A DNA stretch of 57,168 nucleotides from Thermovirgaceae bacterium (GTDB taxonomy: Bacteria; Synergistota; Synergistia; Synergistales; Thermovirgaceae), in NCBI GenBank assembly GCA_030656095.1, contig JAUSOU010000038.1, positions 1 to 57,168 on the forward strand, given 5' to 3'. The notes under the pieces are model-generated. The model saw only the letters and a list, made by a program, of their open reading frames with translations. It had not been told where the DNA came from and searched no databases. A program made the translations under genes and the position numbers. Every line of letters starts with the position of its first letter. The first letter of the stretch is position 1. Shown here in pieces: positions 29,208 to 38,118 of this stretch.

Positions 29208-29903
29208 TCACACCCCTTTATCTCTTATCTCCCTGACAACAATGGATCCGCCTCTCACCCTCATGCTGACGGGTTTGCCCCACCACGAGCAGGTTTCATC
29301 GATATAGCTTATCTTGCCGCCGATGCGGACCTGGCTGGCCTCAAACTGCCCGGCAACAATAAAGACGTCGTCCTCCCGGTCAAGCCCCGCATGTGCGAGC
29401 CCCCGTAGACGTCCCAGAACAACCACCGATCCCCCGGCGATCATCTCGGCGCCGTCGTTGACGTTTCCAAGGACAATTATGTCTCCGCCGTGTTCGATCT
29501 TTCGACCGGACCTGAGTGATTCCTCGACCAGCCGGCTGCGCGGAACCTCTTCGGGCACTCCGCGGCATGGTTTCCCCCGCTCAACTGGAGAGTTGATCGA
29601 AAAACCCGCGCGCTTCATCCACGAGACCGCTTCGGGGTCCTCCGCCGTCCAGGCGATGACTTCAGCCTCCGCGGGAGAAATAATCTCATCGATGACTGAA
29701 ATGATATCACTCCTGGACCAGCCCTCTCCCCTGAGGTCGACGATTAACCCGGCTCCCTTCATTAACGCCCCGGCCCTGGACAGAAGATCTTTCGCCCCGG
29801 AGGCCATCTTGACGCCCCGAAACCGCGAAGGGACAAGAAGCCGCAAATTTCCTCCCTCTCCCCTTAATTCCAGTTCTTCCCTTCGTCTGCCGGCGGCCGT
29901 CAC
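29208..29903 (-). CDS. minC: Septum site-determining protein MinC
   Basis: C-terminal beta-helix SGRKIEHGGDIIVLGNVNDGAEMIAGGSVVVLGRLRGLAHAGLDREDDVFIVAGQFEASQVRIGG. Confidence 0.92.
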   Translation of the reverse strand: MTAAGRRREELELRGEGGNLRLLVPSRFRGVKMASGAKDLLSRAGALMKGAGLIVDLRGEGWSRSDIISVIDEIISPAEAEVIAWTAEDPEAVSWMKRAGFSINSPVERGKPCRGVPEEVPRSRLVEESLRSGRKIEHGGDIIVLGNVNDGAEMIAGGSVVVLGRLRGLAHAGLDREDDVFIVAGQFEASQVRIGGKISYIDETCSWWGKPVSMRVRGGSIVVREIRDKGV

Positions 29904-31678
29904 TACCTGGAACCTCCCTCTTTTTCGAGCCTGTAAAGATAACCCAGGAGCTCCCCTACTATGGGGCCCGCGACTGAGCTCCCGGCCTTTCCGGCCTCAA
30001 CGAGGGCGACCGCAACGTACCTCGGATTCTCGACCGGGGCGTATCCCACGAACCAGGCATGGTCCTCTCCGTGCGGGTTTTGGGCCGTTCCTGTCTTGCC
30101 CGCCACGGAGACCCCGTACTGCCCCGCCCTGCGGCCCGTCCCGCGAAGAACTACCTCCTCTATCCCCTCCCGGACTATGGACAGCGGCCCTTCCGGAAGC
30201 TTCATGGAGGTGGTCACCGTTGCCCTCTTGAGCAAATGGGGGGTAACGAGTTTGCCGCCGTTGGCGATCGCCGCGTAGATCCTGGCGAGCTGTATGGGAG
30301 TAAGGAGCAGGTAGCCCTGCCCTATGGAGTAGTTGGCGGTATCTCCAGGGTACCACCTCTCGCGGAAGCGCTCCATCTTCCACGCGGGCCCCGCGATGTT
30401 CCCCTTCGCCTCTCCCGGGAGGTCGATCCCCGTGGGCACTCCCACACCGAAAACGGCGCCCCATTTGACGAGATCGTCTATCCCGGCTTTAAGGCCGGTC
30501 TGGTAGAAGAAGACGTCGCAGGAGTCACGCAGGCCGGTTACAACGTTCTCGGTACCGTGACCCACGTCGCGTTTCCAGCATCTGAAGAACCTGTTGCCAA
30601 CTCTCAGCCCCCCGGTGCAGGTGAAAGTCGTTCTCCTGGTTATCGCCCCCTCCGCAAGGGCAGCAAAAGCGGGAACAACCTTGAATGTCGAAGCCGGGGG
30701 ATACGTCCCTGCAATGACCCGGTTGAGCATGGGCCTTACAGGGTCTCTGACCAGTTTGTTCCATTCCTTTGAGGAGACTCCCCAGGCGAGCGGGTTGGCA
30801 TCAAATCCCGGAGAGGAGAGGAGAACCTTCACGTTGCCGTTCTCGACGTCCATCGCGAAGACAGCCCCGGTTCTCCCGGCCATCAGTTCCAGTGCGAGTT
30901 TCTGTGCTCCAAGATCCAGGGCAAGATGGAGATCCTCCCCCTGCTTCGGTTCGTGGAAATCAACCCGCTTGATCTTGCGCCCTTTGGCGTCTACCTCAAG
31001 GGCCTCCTGGCCGGGTATGCCTCTCAAGGTTTTTTCGTAGAACTCCTCCACGCCGCTCTTTCCGACAAAATCACCGCCCCGGTAGTCCTCTTTCGAGTAC
31101 TTTTCAAGTTCCTGGCGTGTGATCTCGCCAACGTATCCCAGGACATGGGCCACGAGGGGACCGGCGGGATAGACCCTTCTCCAGACCGGGACCGGAAAGA
31201 GCTGACGGGGAAACCCGGCATCGCTCACCAGCGATGACATCTGGGCAAGGGTGAGATTCGGCAGGAGGGTTACAGCCCTGTAGGGGACATTAAAGTCCTT
31301 TTCCACCCTTGCTACTATCTGCTCCTCATCGAGGGGGATCCCTTTCCCGTTGAGAAAAAGCGTGATCTCCCTGGCCGTATCGGGATTCTGGAGATCCAGC
31401 GGGTATACCATCAGGTCGAAGGTCTGGGAGTTGGTCGCAAGGACCGCTCCGTTGGCATCAAGGATCCTTCCCCTCGCGGGCGGCATCCTTATAAGCCTCA
31501 GCCTGTTGCAGGCAGCAAGGTTGACATACATGTCCGACTGAAGGACCTGCAGTCGGAAGATCGCAATACCAAGGATCAGCAGGGAAATCATCATGATGCC
31601 CCTCCACAGGTTCAGTCGTGCCGTGGAGGATATTCTATCGCTTGACATCTGGCCCCGCCGATCTCGCCGAGACGACAA
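29903..31678 (-). CDS. mrdA: Penicillin-binding protein 2; start may be an internal ATG about 10 codons in
   Basis: ARGRILDANGAVLATN; SxxK site PPASTFKVVPAFA; SCDVFFYQTG; AGKTGTAQNPHGEDHAWFVGYAP. Confidence 0.95.
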   Translation of the reverse strand: MSSRRDRRGQMSSDRISSTARLNLWRGIMMISLLILGIAIFRLQVLQSDMYVNLAACNRLRLIRMPPARGRILDANGAVLATNSQTFDLMVYPLDLQNPDTAREITLFLNGKGIPLDEEQIVARVEKDFNVPYRAVTLLPNLTLAQMSSLVSDAGFPRQLFPVPVWRRVYPAGPLVAHVLGYVGEITRQELEKYSKEDYRGGDFVGKSGVEEFYEKTLRGIPGQEALEVDAKGRKIKRVDFHEPKQGEDLHLALDLGAQKLALELMAGRTGAVFAMDVENGNVKVLLSSPGFDANPLAWGVSSKEWNKLVRDPVRPMLNRVIAGTYPPASTFKVVPAFAALAEGAITRRTTFTCTGGLRVGNRFFRCWKRDVGHGTENVVTGLRDSCDVFFYQTGLKAGIDDLVKWGAVFGVGVPTGIDLPGEAKGNIAGPAWKMERFRERWYPGDTANYSIGQGYLLLTPIQLARIYAAIANGGKLVTPHLLKRATVTTSMKLPEGPLSIVREGIEEVVLRGTGRRAGQYGVSVAGKTGTAQNPHGEDHAWFVGYAPVENPRYVAVALVEAGKAGSSVAGPIVGELLGYLYRLEKEGGSR

Positions 31679-32102
31679 GGACGGCTATGAGCAGCAGCGG
31701 CACCGCCGCAACCTGCTGGACGGCAAAGACGCCGAAAAGGGCGCTCCTGCCGTCACCCCATGCCATGAACCTCGCGAAACCGGTTAACAGATGGCCGCAG
31801 AGGGCCAGGACCCAAAAAAGCCTTGGAGTTCTTCCCGAATCGGGGATGTGGTTCCATATCAGGGCGCAGGCAGCGGCGGCAACGGCGTATGCGGTCGCCG
31901 TGAGTCCCGGAAGCGCCGTCCAGCGAAAATCCCAGAGGAGCCCGCCCAAAAAGGCGGGCCATACGATCGCCGGGACATCCCGACTCACAACTGCGAGCCT
32001 GAAGACCAGAAAGAGAAAAAATAAATCGGGGACAAGAAACCGCCCAGAAAACATCACCTGAAGGAGATCCTGCAGATACCAGACAGCGGCAAGGGAGATC
32101 AT
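31635..32102 (-). CDS. mreD: Rod shape-determining protein MreD
   Basis: Small multi-TM protein between mreC and mrdA. Confidence 0.8.
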   Translation of the reverse strand: MISLAAVWYLQDLLQVMFSGRFLVPDLFFLFLVFRLAVVSRDVPAIVWPAFLGGLLWDFRWTALPGLTATAYAVAAAACALIWNHIPDSGRTPRLFWVLALCGHLLTGFARFMAWGDGRSALFGVFAVQQVAAVPLLLIAVLVVSARSAGPDVKR

Positions 32103-32103
32103 T

Positions 32104-32880
32104 TCACCGGGGCCCTCCCCCCGTAAGAATGAAAAGAGAGTACATGGTGGAAAAATCAGCTCCCGGGATGACCCGATATACCCGAAAGCCCCCCTCCGTC
32201 CTCGGATCCGTCGAGGAGATGGCCCCGACCGGGAGACCGGGCGGAAGAAGGTCGCTCGCCAGGGCCGTGCTGAGGCTCATCCCGTCCCTGAGTTCCTTCT
32301 CCTCCGGAATGTAGAGGACGTGTACCCTTCCACTGCCGTCGCCTGCCAGAACGCCCAGGTCCCGGGTCTCGTCCACCACGACCGGGACAAGAAGGGTCGG
32401 CGATGTGAGGAGTTCAACCCAGGAGTGGTTCGAAAAAACCCTTGAAACCCTGCCCGCAAGAAAACCGTCCTGAAGGGCAGGCATCCCCTCCTGCACCCCG
32501 TCGGAGGAGCCCTTGTCGATCCTGACTTCCTTCCACCAGAAGGCCGGAGGGCGAACATCGACCCGCGATGCCGTCAGACCTGAGCGGTCCGGAACAAGCA
32601 GATCCGGCCTGGCCTGCAGAGTGGAGCGAAGCCGGACGTTCTCTAACTCCATCTCCTTCAGTCTCTCCCCAAGGTCCCTCATCCCGCTGACCCAGAAAAC
32701 ACCCTCCGCGGCGAGATAGCGAACAAGGATCGCCGGGCGTTCAGGCCAATCCAGAATTACCGCGGTGTATTCCACGGCTTTTTCCGCAACGGGAGATCCG
32801 GGTGAAACCGCAAGAAAAAGAAGCCCTACTGTCGTTGCAGCAAGGCCGTGCAGCCATGCGGAGGTAATCCTTTTAAGCAC
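32104..32880 (-). CDS. mreC: Rod shape-determining protein MreC
   Basis: N-terminal TM plus coiled coil; VRIDKGSSDGVQEGMPALQDGFLAGRVSRVFSNHSWVELLT; operon position. Confidence 0.88.
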   Translation of the reverse strand: MLKRITSAWLHGLAATTVGLLFLAVSPGSPVAEKAVEYTAVILDWPERPAILVRYLAAEGVFWVSGMRDLGERLKEMELENVRLRSTLQARPDLLVPDRSGLTASRVDVRPPAFWWKEVRIDKGSSDGVQEGMPALQDGFLAGRVSRVFSNHSWVELLTSPTLLVPVVVDETRDLGVLAGDGSGRVHVLYIPEEKELRDGMSLSTALASDLLPPGLPVGAISSTDPRTEGGFRVYRVIPGADFSTMYSLFILTGGGPR

Positions 32881-32940
32881 TTAGACACCTCTGCTTCCGT
32901 AGGGTTTGGTGCTGATCGTCATTTTACCGCCGGATCCTTC

Positions 32941-33996
32941 TCAGCGGACCCCATGTCCCGATGAAACAAGAACTTTTTTCATTGAATCGAACTGTTCCAG
33001 CAGCTTTCCAAGGCCTTCGGCGACAGAAAACAGGGGCCGCTCCGCACGCAGGACGGGCGCGTTGAGGTCTACGGAGAGTCTCCGGTCCAGCCCTTCGAGA
33101 AGGGAGGCCCCGCCTGTGAGCACGAGCCCCTGGTCCGCTATATCCCTCGCGAGTTCCGGAGGGGTGCGCTCAAGTGTTTCCCGGACCATCTCGACGATCT
33201 GCGCGATCACCGGATTGAGGGCCTCCCTTATCTCCTCGCTGGAGATCCTTATCGCCCTCGGAAGCCCATCCTTGAGATTGCGTCCCCTGACCTCGATCTC
33301 CTTCTCCGTCGTCATCGGAGCGGCCGACCCGATCGTGTTCTTGACCTCCTCGGCCGTCGCGGCGCCTATGGAGAGAGTGTACTTCTGGCGCATCATGCTG
33401 ATGATCGCGCTGTCCATCTCGTCTCCGGCTACCCTGAGGGAGTTGCTGACCACAACACCGTTGAGGGAAAGGACAGCTATCTCGCTGGTTCCTCCCCCTA
33501 TATCGAGGATCATGTTCCCGCGGGGTTCGTCGATCGGAAGACCGACACCGATAGCCGCCGCGACAGGCTCCTCAACGACATAGGCCTCTCTCGCCCCGCC
33601 GTCCAGTGTGGCGTCGATGAACGCCTTGCGCTCGACCTCAGTTACCTCGACCGGTGCACAGACCACCACACGGGGGTGTCCGAACGGGCGGAAACCGCCA
33701 TTGGCCTTCTCGAGAAAGTGCCTGATAAGAGCCCCGGTCATGTCAAAATCCGCTATGACACCGTTGAGCAGGGGTCTGACGGTCTCGACTCCGACAGGGG
33801 TCTTGCCGGCCATGGCCTTCGCCTCGGTCCCGTAGGCGATGATCTCCCTGGAAGATCGCCTCGTGGGTTTCCGGTAAGCTATTACCGATGGTTCATTGAT
33901 GACGATTCCCTTTCCCTTGACATACACAACGATGTTCGCGGTACCAAGATCCATTCCTATATCCTTGCCGAAAAATCCGGAGATCGAACCAAACAC
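32941..33996 (-). CDS. mreB: Rod shape-determining actin homolog MreB
   Basis: FGKDIGMDLGTANIVVYVKGKGIVINEPSVIAYRK...ILDIGGGTSEIAVLSLNGVVVS. Confidence 0.97.
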   Translation of the reverse strand: MFGSISGFFGKDIGMDLGTANIVVYVKGKGIVINEPSVIAYRKPTRRSSREIIAYGTEAKAMAGKTPVGVETVRPLLNGVIADFDMTGALIRHFLEKANGGFRPFGHPRVVVCAPVEVTEVERKAFIDATLDGGAREAYVVEEPVAAAIGVGLPIDEPRGNMILDIGGGTSEIAVLSLNGVVVSNSLRVAGDEMDSAIISMMRQKYTLSIGAATAEEVKNTIGSAAPMTTEKEIEVRGRNLKDGLPRAIRISSEEIREALNPVIAQIVEMVRETLERTPPELARDIADQGLVLTGGASLLEGLDRRLSVDLNAPVLRAERPLFSVAEGLGKLLEQFDSMKKVLVSSGHGVR

Positions 33997-34013
33997 CTAC
34001 ACCTCACCAACTT

Positions 34014-34709
34014 TCAGGAGATCCCGCCGCGGTCTGGCGCATTCGGTCTGACCTCCGAAAAAACTCCGCCCGCGGCGATGTAATGACCCAGAAAATCAAT
34101 ACCCAGAGCCTCCAGTTTGCGCTCTACGTGAGCCGTCAGAAGCCTGTCCTCGACGCTCGCGTTCACGCTGCCGTCAGGATGATTATGAAGCAAAAGGACT
34201 CCGCTTGCATCAAGACGTATCGCCTTTCGAAGAAGGAACTTCATGTCCAGAACCGCCCCGTCCAGCCCCCCCCAGGATATCTTCTCATCCATTATCACCC
34301 TGTTGCGGCTGTCGGCGAAGACCGCGACAATGAATTCCCTCGACTCAGCGGCCAGCGTCACGCTCCAGCGGGCCATGCAGGAGCGGGGCGTCTCGCCCTT
34401 TTCGCTCTCCTCTGCTGCCTTTTCCCCGCCATGGAGCCTTTTGGCCAGTTCCAGGGCTGCGACCAGAGAGGCCGCCTTTGCCTTCCCGAGCCCCCCGATC
34501 TTCAAAAATTCATGGAAGGAGGTTCTCGCAAGCCCCTGGAGGCTTCCGAATTCCTTCAACAGATACGAGGCGGCCTCCAGAACGTTCCGTTCCCTGTCAC
34601 CGGTCCTCAGGAGTATCGCCAGAAGTTCGGCGAGTGAAAGGGCTTGAGGCCCGAAATTCTCAAGTCTCTCCCTGGGGAGTTCCGCGACAGGGACCAGCAG
34701 GAGGCTCAA
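34014..34709 (-). CDS. radC: RadC family JAMM/MPN+ protein
   Basis: ELPRERLENFGPQALSLAELLAILLRTG...LLHNHPDGSVNASVEDRLLT. Confidence 0.93.
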   Translation of the reverse strand: MSLLLVPVAELPRERLENFGPQALSLAELLAILLRTGDRERNVLEAASYLLKEFGSLQGLARTSFHEFLKIGGLGKAKAASLVAALELAKRLHGGEKAAEESEKGETPRSCMARWSVTLAAESREFIVAVFADSRNRVIMDEKISWGGLDGAVLDMKFLLRKAIRLDASGVLLLHNHPDGSVNASVEDRLLTAHVERKLEALGIDFLGHYIAAGGVFSEVRPNAPDRGGIS

Positions 34710-35347
34710 GATATCCTCCCGGGCCAGAATGGATTGCCTCTGCGCTCTTCGCCTATTGTGGTGCCGGGCCCGTGCCCCGGAAAGACCTTCATGCTGTCGG
34801 GAAAAGATCCCAATTTTCCCAGTGAAGCCAGAAGCACCCTTTCATCTCCCCCGGGAAGATCGCTCCTTCCCACGCTTCCCGCAAAAAGAGTGTCCCCCGA
34901 AAGCAGTATCGGAGATTCACCGGCCTCTTCTACCAGGAAACAGGAGCTCCCTCTTGTGTGCCCCGGAGTATGGATGGCCCTTATTGAAAGATTCCCCGCG
35001 GAAAAATCGTCTCCGTCCTTAAAAAAAGCCTCGGCTGGGGCTATTGCGAGCCTCTCTCCGACGAAGGCGGAGAGGTTCGACTCCGGAACGGAGAGCATGG
35101 AGGCATCATCCTCGTGGACAAGAACCCCCCTGCCCGCCTTCACTCGCAGCTTATCGAGGCCCGCGATGTGGTCGGCGTGGCCGTGTGTCAGGAAAATGTA
35201 CTCAAGCCTTATGCGCTTTTCCTCAATTGCCGCAATGACCTCCGCCGGATCTCCGCCCGGGTCGACGAAGAAACCGGCACCTGAGCCGTCGTAAACCAGG
35301 TATCCGTTCGTCCATAATGCACCGAGGGCAAACCTCTGAAGTTTCAT
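34706..35347 (-). CDS. MBL-fold metallo-hydrolase (glyoxalase II-like)
   Basis: FLTHGHADHIAGLDKL...HTPGHTRGSSCFLVEEAGESPILLSGDTLFAGSVGRSDLPGG. Confidence 0.9.
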   Translation of the reverse strand: MKLQRFALGALWTNGYLVYDGSGAGFFVDPGGDPAEVIAAIEEKRIRLEYIFLTHGHADHIAGLDKLRVKAGRGVLVHEDDASMLSVPESNLSAFVGERLAIAPAEAFFKDGDDFSAGNLSIRAIHTPGHTRGSSCFLVEEAGESPILLSGDTLFAGSVGRSDLPGGDERVLLASLGKLGSFPDSMKVFPGHGPGTTIGEERRGNPFWPGRIS

Positions 35348-35796
35348 GACCGGCCTCCATCCGTATCGATGACAAGTGTGACGGGGCCGTCGTTGCAGAG
35401 TTCCACCTGCATGAAGGCCTGGAATATTCCGCTTTCTACCTTAACACCAAGGCCGGAAGAAACCTCTATGAATCGTTCATAGATCACTTTCGCCTTTTCG
35501 GGCCCGCAGGCACCGGCAAAGGAGGGGCGCCTCCCCTTGCGGCAGTCGCCGTAAAGAGTGAACTGGGAGACCACCAGCATTCCCCCACCCTCATCCATCA
35601 GCGAAAGGTTCATCTTTCCGCGGCTGTCCTCGAATATCCTCAGGTTCGCGATCTTTTCCGCCATCCACCGGACTTCATCTTCCCCGTCTTCCGGCGCGAC
35701 TCCGAGAAAAACGCACAAACCCTTTTCTATCTCGCCGGTGACGCTTCCATCAACCAGGACCCTGGCCCTGGTAACCCTCTGCACTACTGCCCTCAC
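35344..35796 (-). CDS. dtd: D-aminoacyl-tRNA deacylase
   Basis: MRAVVQRVTRARVLVDGSVTGEIEKGLCVFLGV...MLVVSQFTLYGDCRKGRRPSF...VELCNDGPVTLVID. Confidence 0.96.
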   Translation of the reverse strand: MRAVVQRVTRARVLVDGSVTGEIEKGLCVFLGVAPEDGEDEVRWMAEKIANLRIFEDSRGKMNLSLMDEGGGMLVVSQFTLYGDCRKGRRPSFAGACGPEKAKVIYERFIEVSSGLGVKVESGIFQAFMQVELCNDGPVTLVIDTDGGRS

Positions 35797-35805
35797 CTGG
35801 TCTCT

Positions 35806-38118
35806 TCACCCCCTGAGAACTTCCATGACGCCCTTGATCGAATTGAGCCTTGCTATGATCCTGTAGATGTGTTCAAGATCCTTCACCTCAAGATCTATTA
35901 TCATCCTTCCCCTGTTCCCTCCGGCCACAAAAGCCCTGACCTGCTTGATGGCGCCGTCAAGCCCGTTTATGGCTTGCGCTACGTCCGCAAAGAGGCCCGG
36001 CCTGTCGGCCCCCTCAAGTTTCAGCCTCGCCGCATAGCGCGCCGAACGAAGATCTCCCCAGGAAACCTCTACCTTCCGGTCCGGGGGGTTGTCCGCGACG
36101 TTCGGACAATCCGTCCTGTGAATGGTGATACCCCTCGTTTTGGTGACATAGCCGACGATCTCATCCCCCGGAACGGGTTTGCAGCAGTTGGCCAGGGAGA
36201 CAAGCACTCCTCGTGATCCCTCTACCGCTATCTCGGTCTCGAGTTCGCGTTTTGAGGCCCGGGTCTCCTCTCCGGCCTCTTCAACCTCCACCGGGGCAGG
36301 TGCCCGGGAGATCTCCAGTTCAAGATATTTCAAGGCAATTACGGATGGACTCTGTCCCCCTCCGCCGATGGCGTAGAGCAGTTCGTCGCCTTGTCCGTAC
36401 CCCTGGTCGCTGGCCAGTTTGTTGAGCATTGATCCGGAAAGATGCGCATCATCCCCGCGTTCACTCTCGCGGCGATGAAGCTCTTTGACGAGCAGGTCCC
36501 TGCCCCTCCCTATCTTCTCCTCGCGGTCGGTTTTTTCGACCTGCCTCAGCCAAAGTCTTATCTTGCTTCTGGCCTTGCCGCTCCTGGCGACCTTCATCCA
36601 GTCCCGTGAAGGGTGCCCCTGGGGGGAGGTGAGGATCTTGATGATGTCGCCGTTCTGGACCTCGTAGTCGATCGGGACGATCCTGTTGTTCAGCATAGCC
36701 CCGACAAACTTGTTCCCGACCTCAGTATGGATGGCGTAGGCGAAATCGATGGGGGTAGAGCCTCCCGGGAGGGAGACCACGTCTCCCTTTGGGGTGAACA
36801 CGAACACTTCGGACGAGAGCACATCCGCCTTGACATGTTCTAGAAACTCCGAGGCCCCGCCGCCCTCGGACTGGGTCTCCAGGGCCTGCCTTATCCACGA
36901 CAGCCTCTCGTCGAGTTCATCCAGTTTCTGCCTCTTCTCCTTGTATCTCCAGTGAGCGGCTATCCCGTACTCCGCTATCCAGTTCATCTCGCTTGTCCGT
37001 ATCTGTATTTCGAGCGGTTCTCCGCTTGGCCCCATCACGGCCGTGTGGAGTGACTGATAAAGATTGTTCTTCGGGTTGGCTATATAGTCGTCGAACTGGC
37101 CCGGGAGAGGTTTCCAGATAGTGTGGACGATCCCAAGCGCCGTATAGCACTCCGCAATATCCTTCACCATGATCCGAAGCGCGAGCAGATCGAACAATTC
37201 CTCCAGCGACAGGTTTTTCCTCCGCATCTTCTCGTAGATGCTGTAAAAATGCTTGGCCCTTCCCGTGATGAAGGCGCCCAGGTTCTCATCCTTGAAGCGC
37301 TCCTGGAGGATGCCTATCGCCTGCTTGATTATCTCTTCCCTCTCGGGCAGCTTTTTGCGGACCCTGCGTCTGATGTCAAAAAAAGCGTCCGGGTCGATGA
37401 CCTTGAATGCAAGATCCTCCAGGTCTCTTTTGATCTGATAGATGCCGAGGCGGTGGGCAAGCGGTGCGTATATTTCGAGGGTCTCGCGGGCTATGCGCAC
37501 CTGCTTCTCGCGGCGAAGGGCATGGATGGTCCGCATGTTGTGAAGACGGTCCCCAAGCTTGATGAGAACGACACGGATATCCTTGGCCATGACCAGGAAC
37601 ATCTTCCGGAGATTCTCGGCCTGGTAGTCCTCGAAGGACTTGAAGGGGAGTTTTCCCAGCTTGGTGACCCCGTTGACCAGGAGAAGAACGGATTCACCAA
37701 AACGCTCTCTTATGACCGACGGATCTGTTCCGGTGTCCTCAAGGACATCGTGCAGAAGGGCGGCGATCAGGGTATCGGTATCGAGTTCCATGTCGGCAAG
37801 GACGGAGGCGACGCCTAGCGAGTGGATGATGTAGGGATCCCCTGTCAGCCGGGTCTGTTTCCCGTGCGCTTCCGAAGCGAAAACCACGGCCTCGCCGCAC
37901 CGGGCCAGGTCATCCCTGCTCAGATACCGGCAGGACTTCCCCCAGAATTCATGCCATGCCATCTTGACGGGTATGACCCTGGAATCCTCGGGAAATCGTC
38001 CGACAAAACTGTCCCTGAGAAGGCGAAGTTTCTTGATCTCCGCCTGGTCAACGCCGGCTGATCCATCAAAACCCACAATATCCCTGACTATTCTCTTCTC
38101 GTCATTCAAGAGTCGCAC
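35806..38118 (-). CDS. Bifunctional (p)ppGpp synthetase/hydrolase (Rel/Spo)
   Basis: HD domain DTLIAALLHDVLEDT; synthetase FYSIYEKMRRKN; TGS VFVFTPKGDVVSLPGGSTPIDFAYAIHTEVG; Cys motif LANCCKPVPGDEIVGYVTKTRGITIHRTDC; C-terminal ACT. Confidence 0.96.
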   Translation of the reverse strand: MRLLNDEKRIVRDIVGFDGSAGVDQAEIKKLRLLRDSFVGRFPEDSRVIPVKMAWHEFWGKSCRYLSRDDLARCGEAVVFASEAHGKQTRLTGDPYIIHSLGVASVLADMELDTDTLIAALLHDVLEDTGTDPSVIRERFGESVLLLVNGVTKLGKLPFKSFEDYQAENLRKMFLVMAKDIRVVLIKLGDRLHNMRTIHALRREKQVRIARETLEIYAPLAHRLGIYQIKRDLEDLAFKVIDPDAFFDIRRRVRKKLPEREEIIKQAIGILQERFKDENLGAFITGRAKHFYSIYEKMRRKNLSLEELFDLLALRIMVKDIAECYTALGIVHTIWKPLPGQFDDYIANPKNNLYQSLHTAVMGPSGEPLEIQIRTSEMNWIAEYGIAAHWRYKEKRQKLDELDERLSWIRQALETQSEGGGASEFLEHVKADVLSSEVFVFTPKGDVVSLPGGSTPIDFAYAIHTEVGNKFVGAMLNNRIVPIDYEVQNGDIIKILTSPQGHPSRDWMKVARSGKARSKIRLWLRQVEKTDREEKIGRGRDLLVKELHRRESERGDDAHLSGSMLNKLASDQGYGQGDELLYAIGGGGQSPSVIALKYLELEISRAPAPVEVEEAGEETRASKRELETEIAVEGSRGVLVSLANCCKPVPGDEIVGYVTKTRGITIHRTDCPNVADNPPDRKVEVSWGDLRSARYAARLKLEGADRPGLFADVAQAINGLDGAIKQVRAFVAGGNRGRMIIDLEVKDLEHIYRIIARLNSIKGVMEVLRG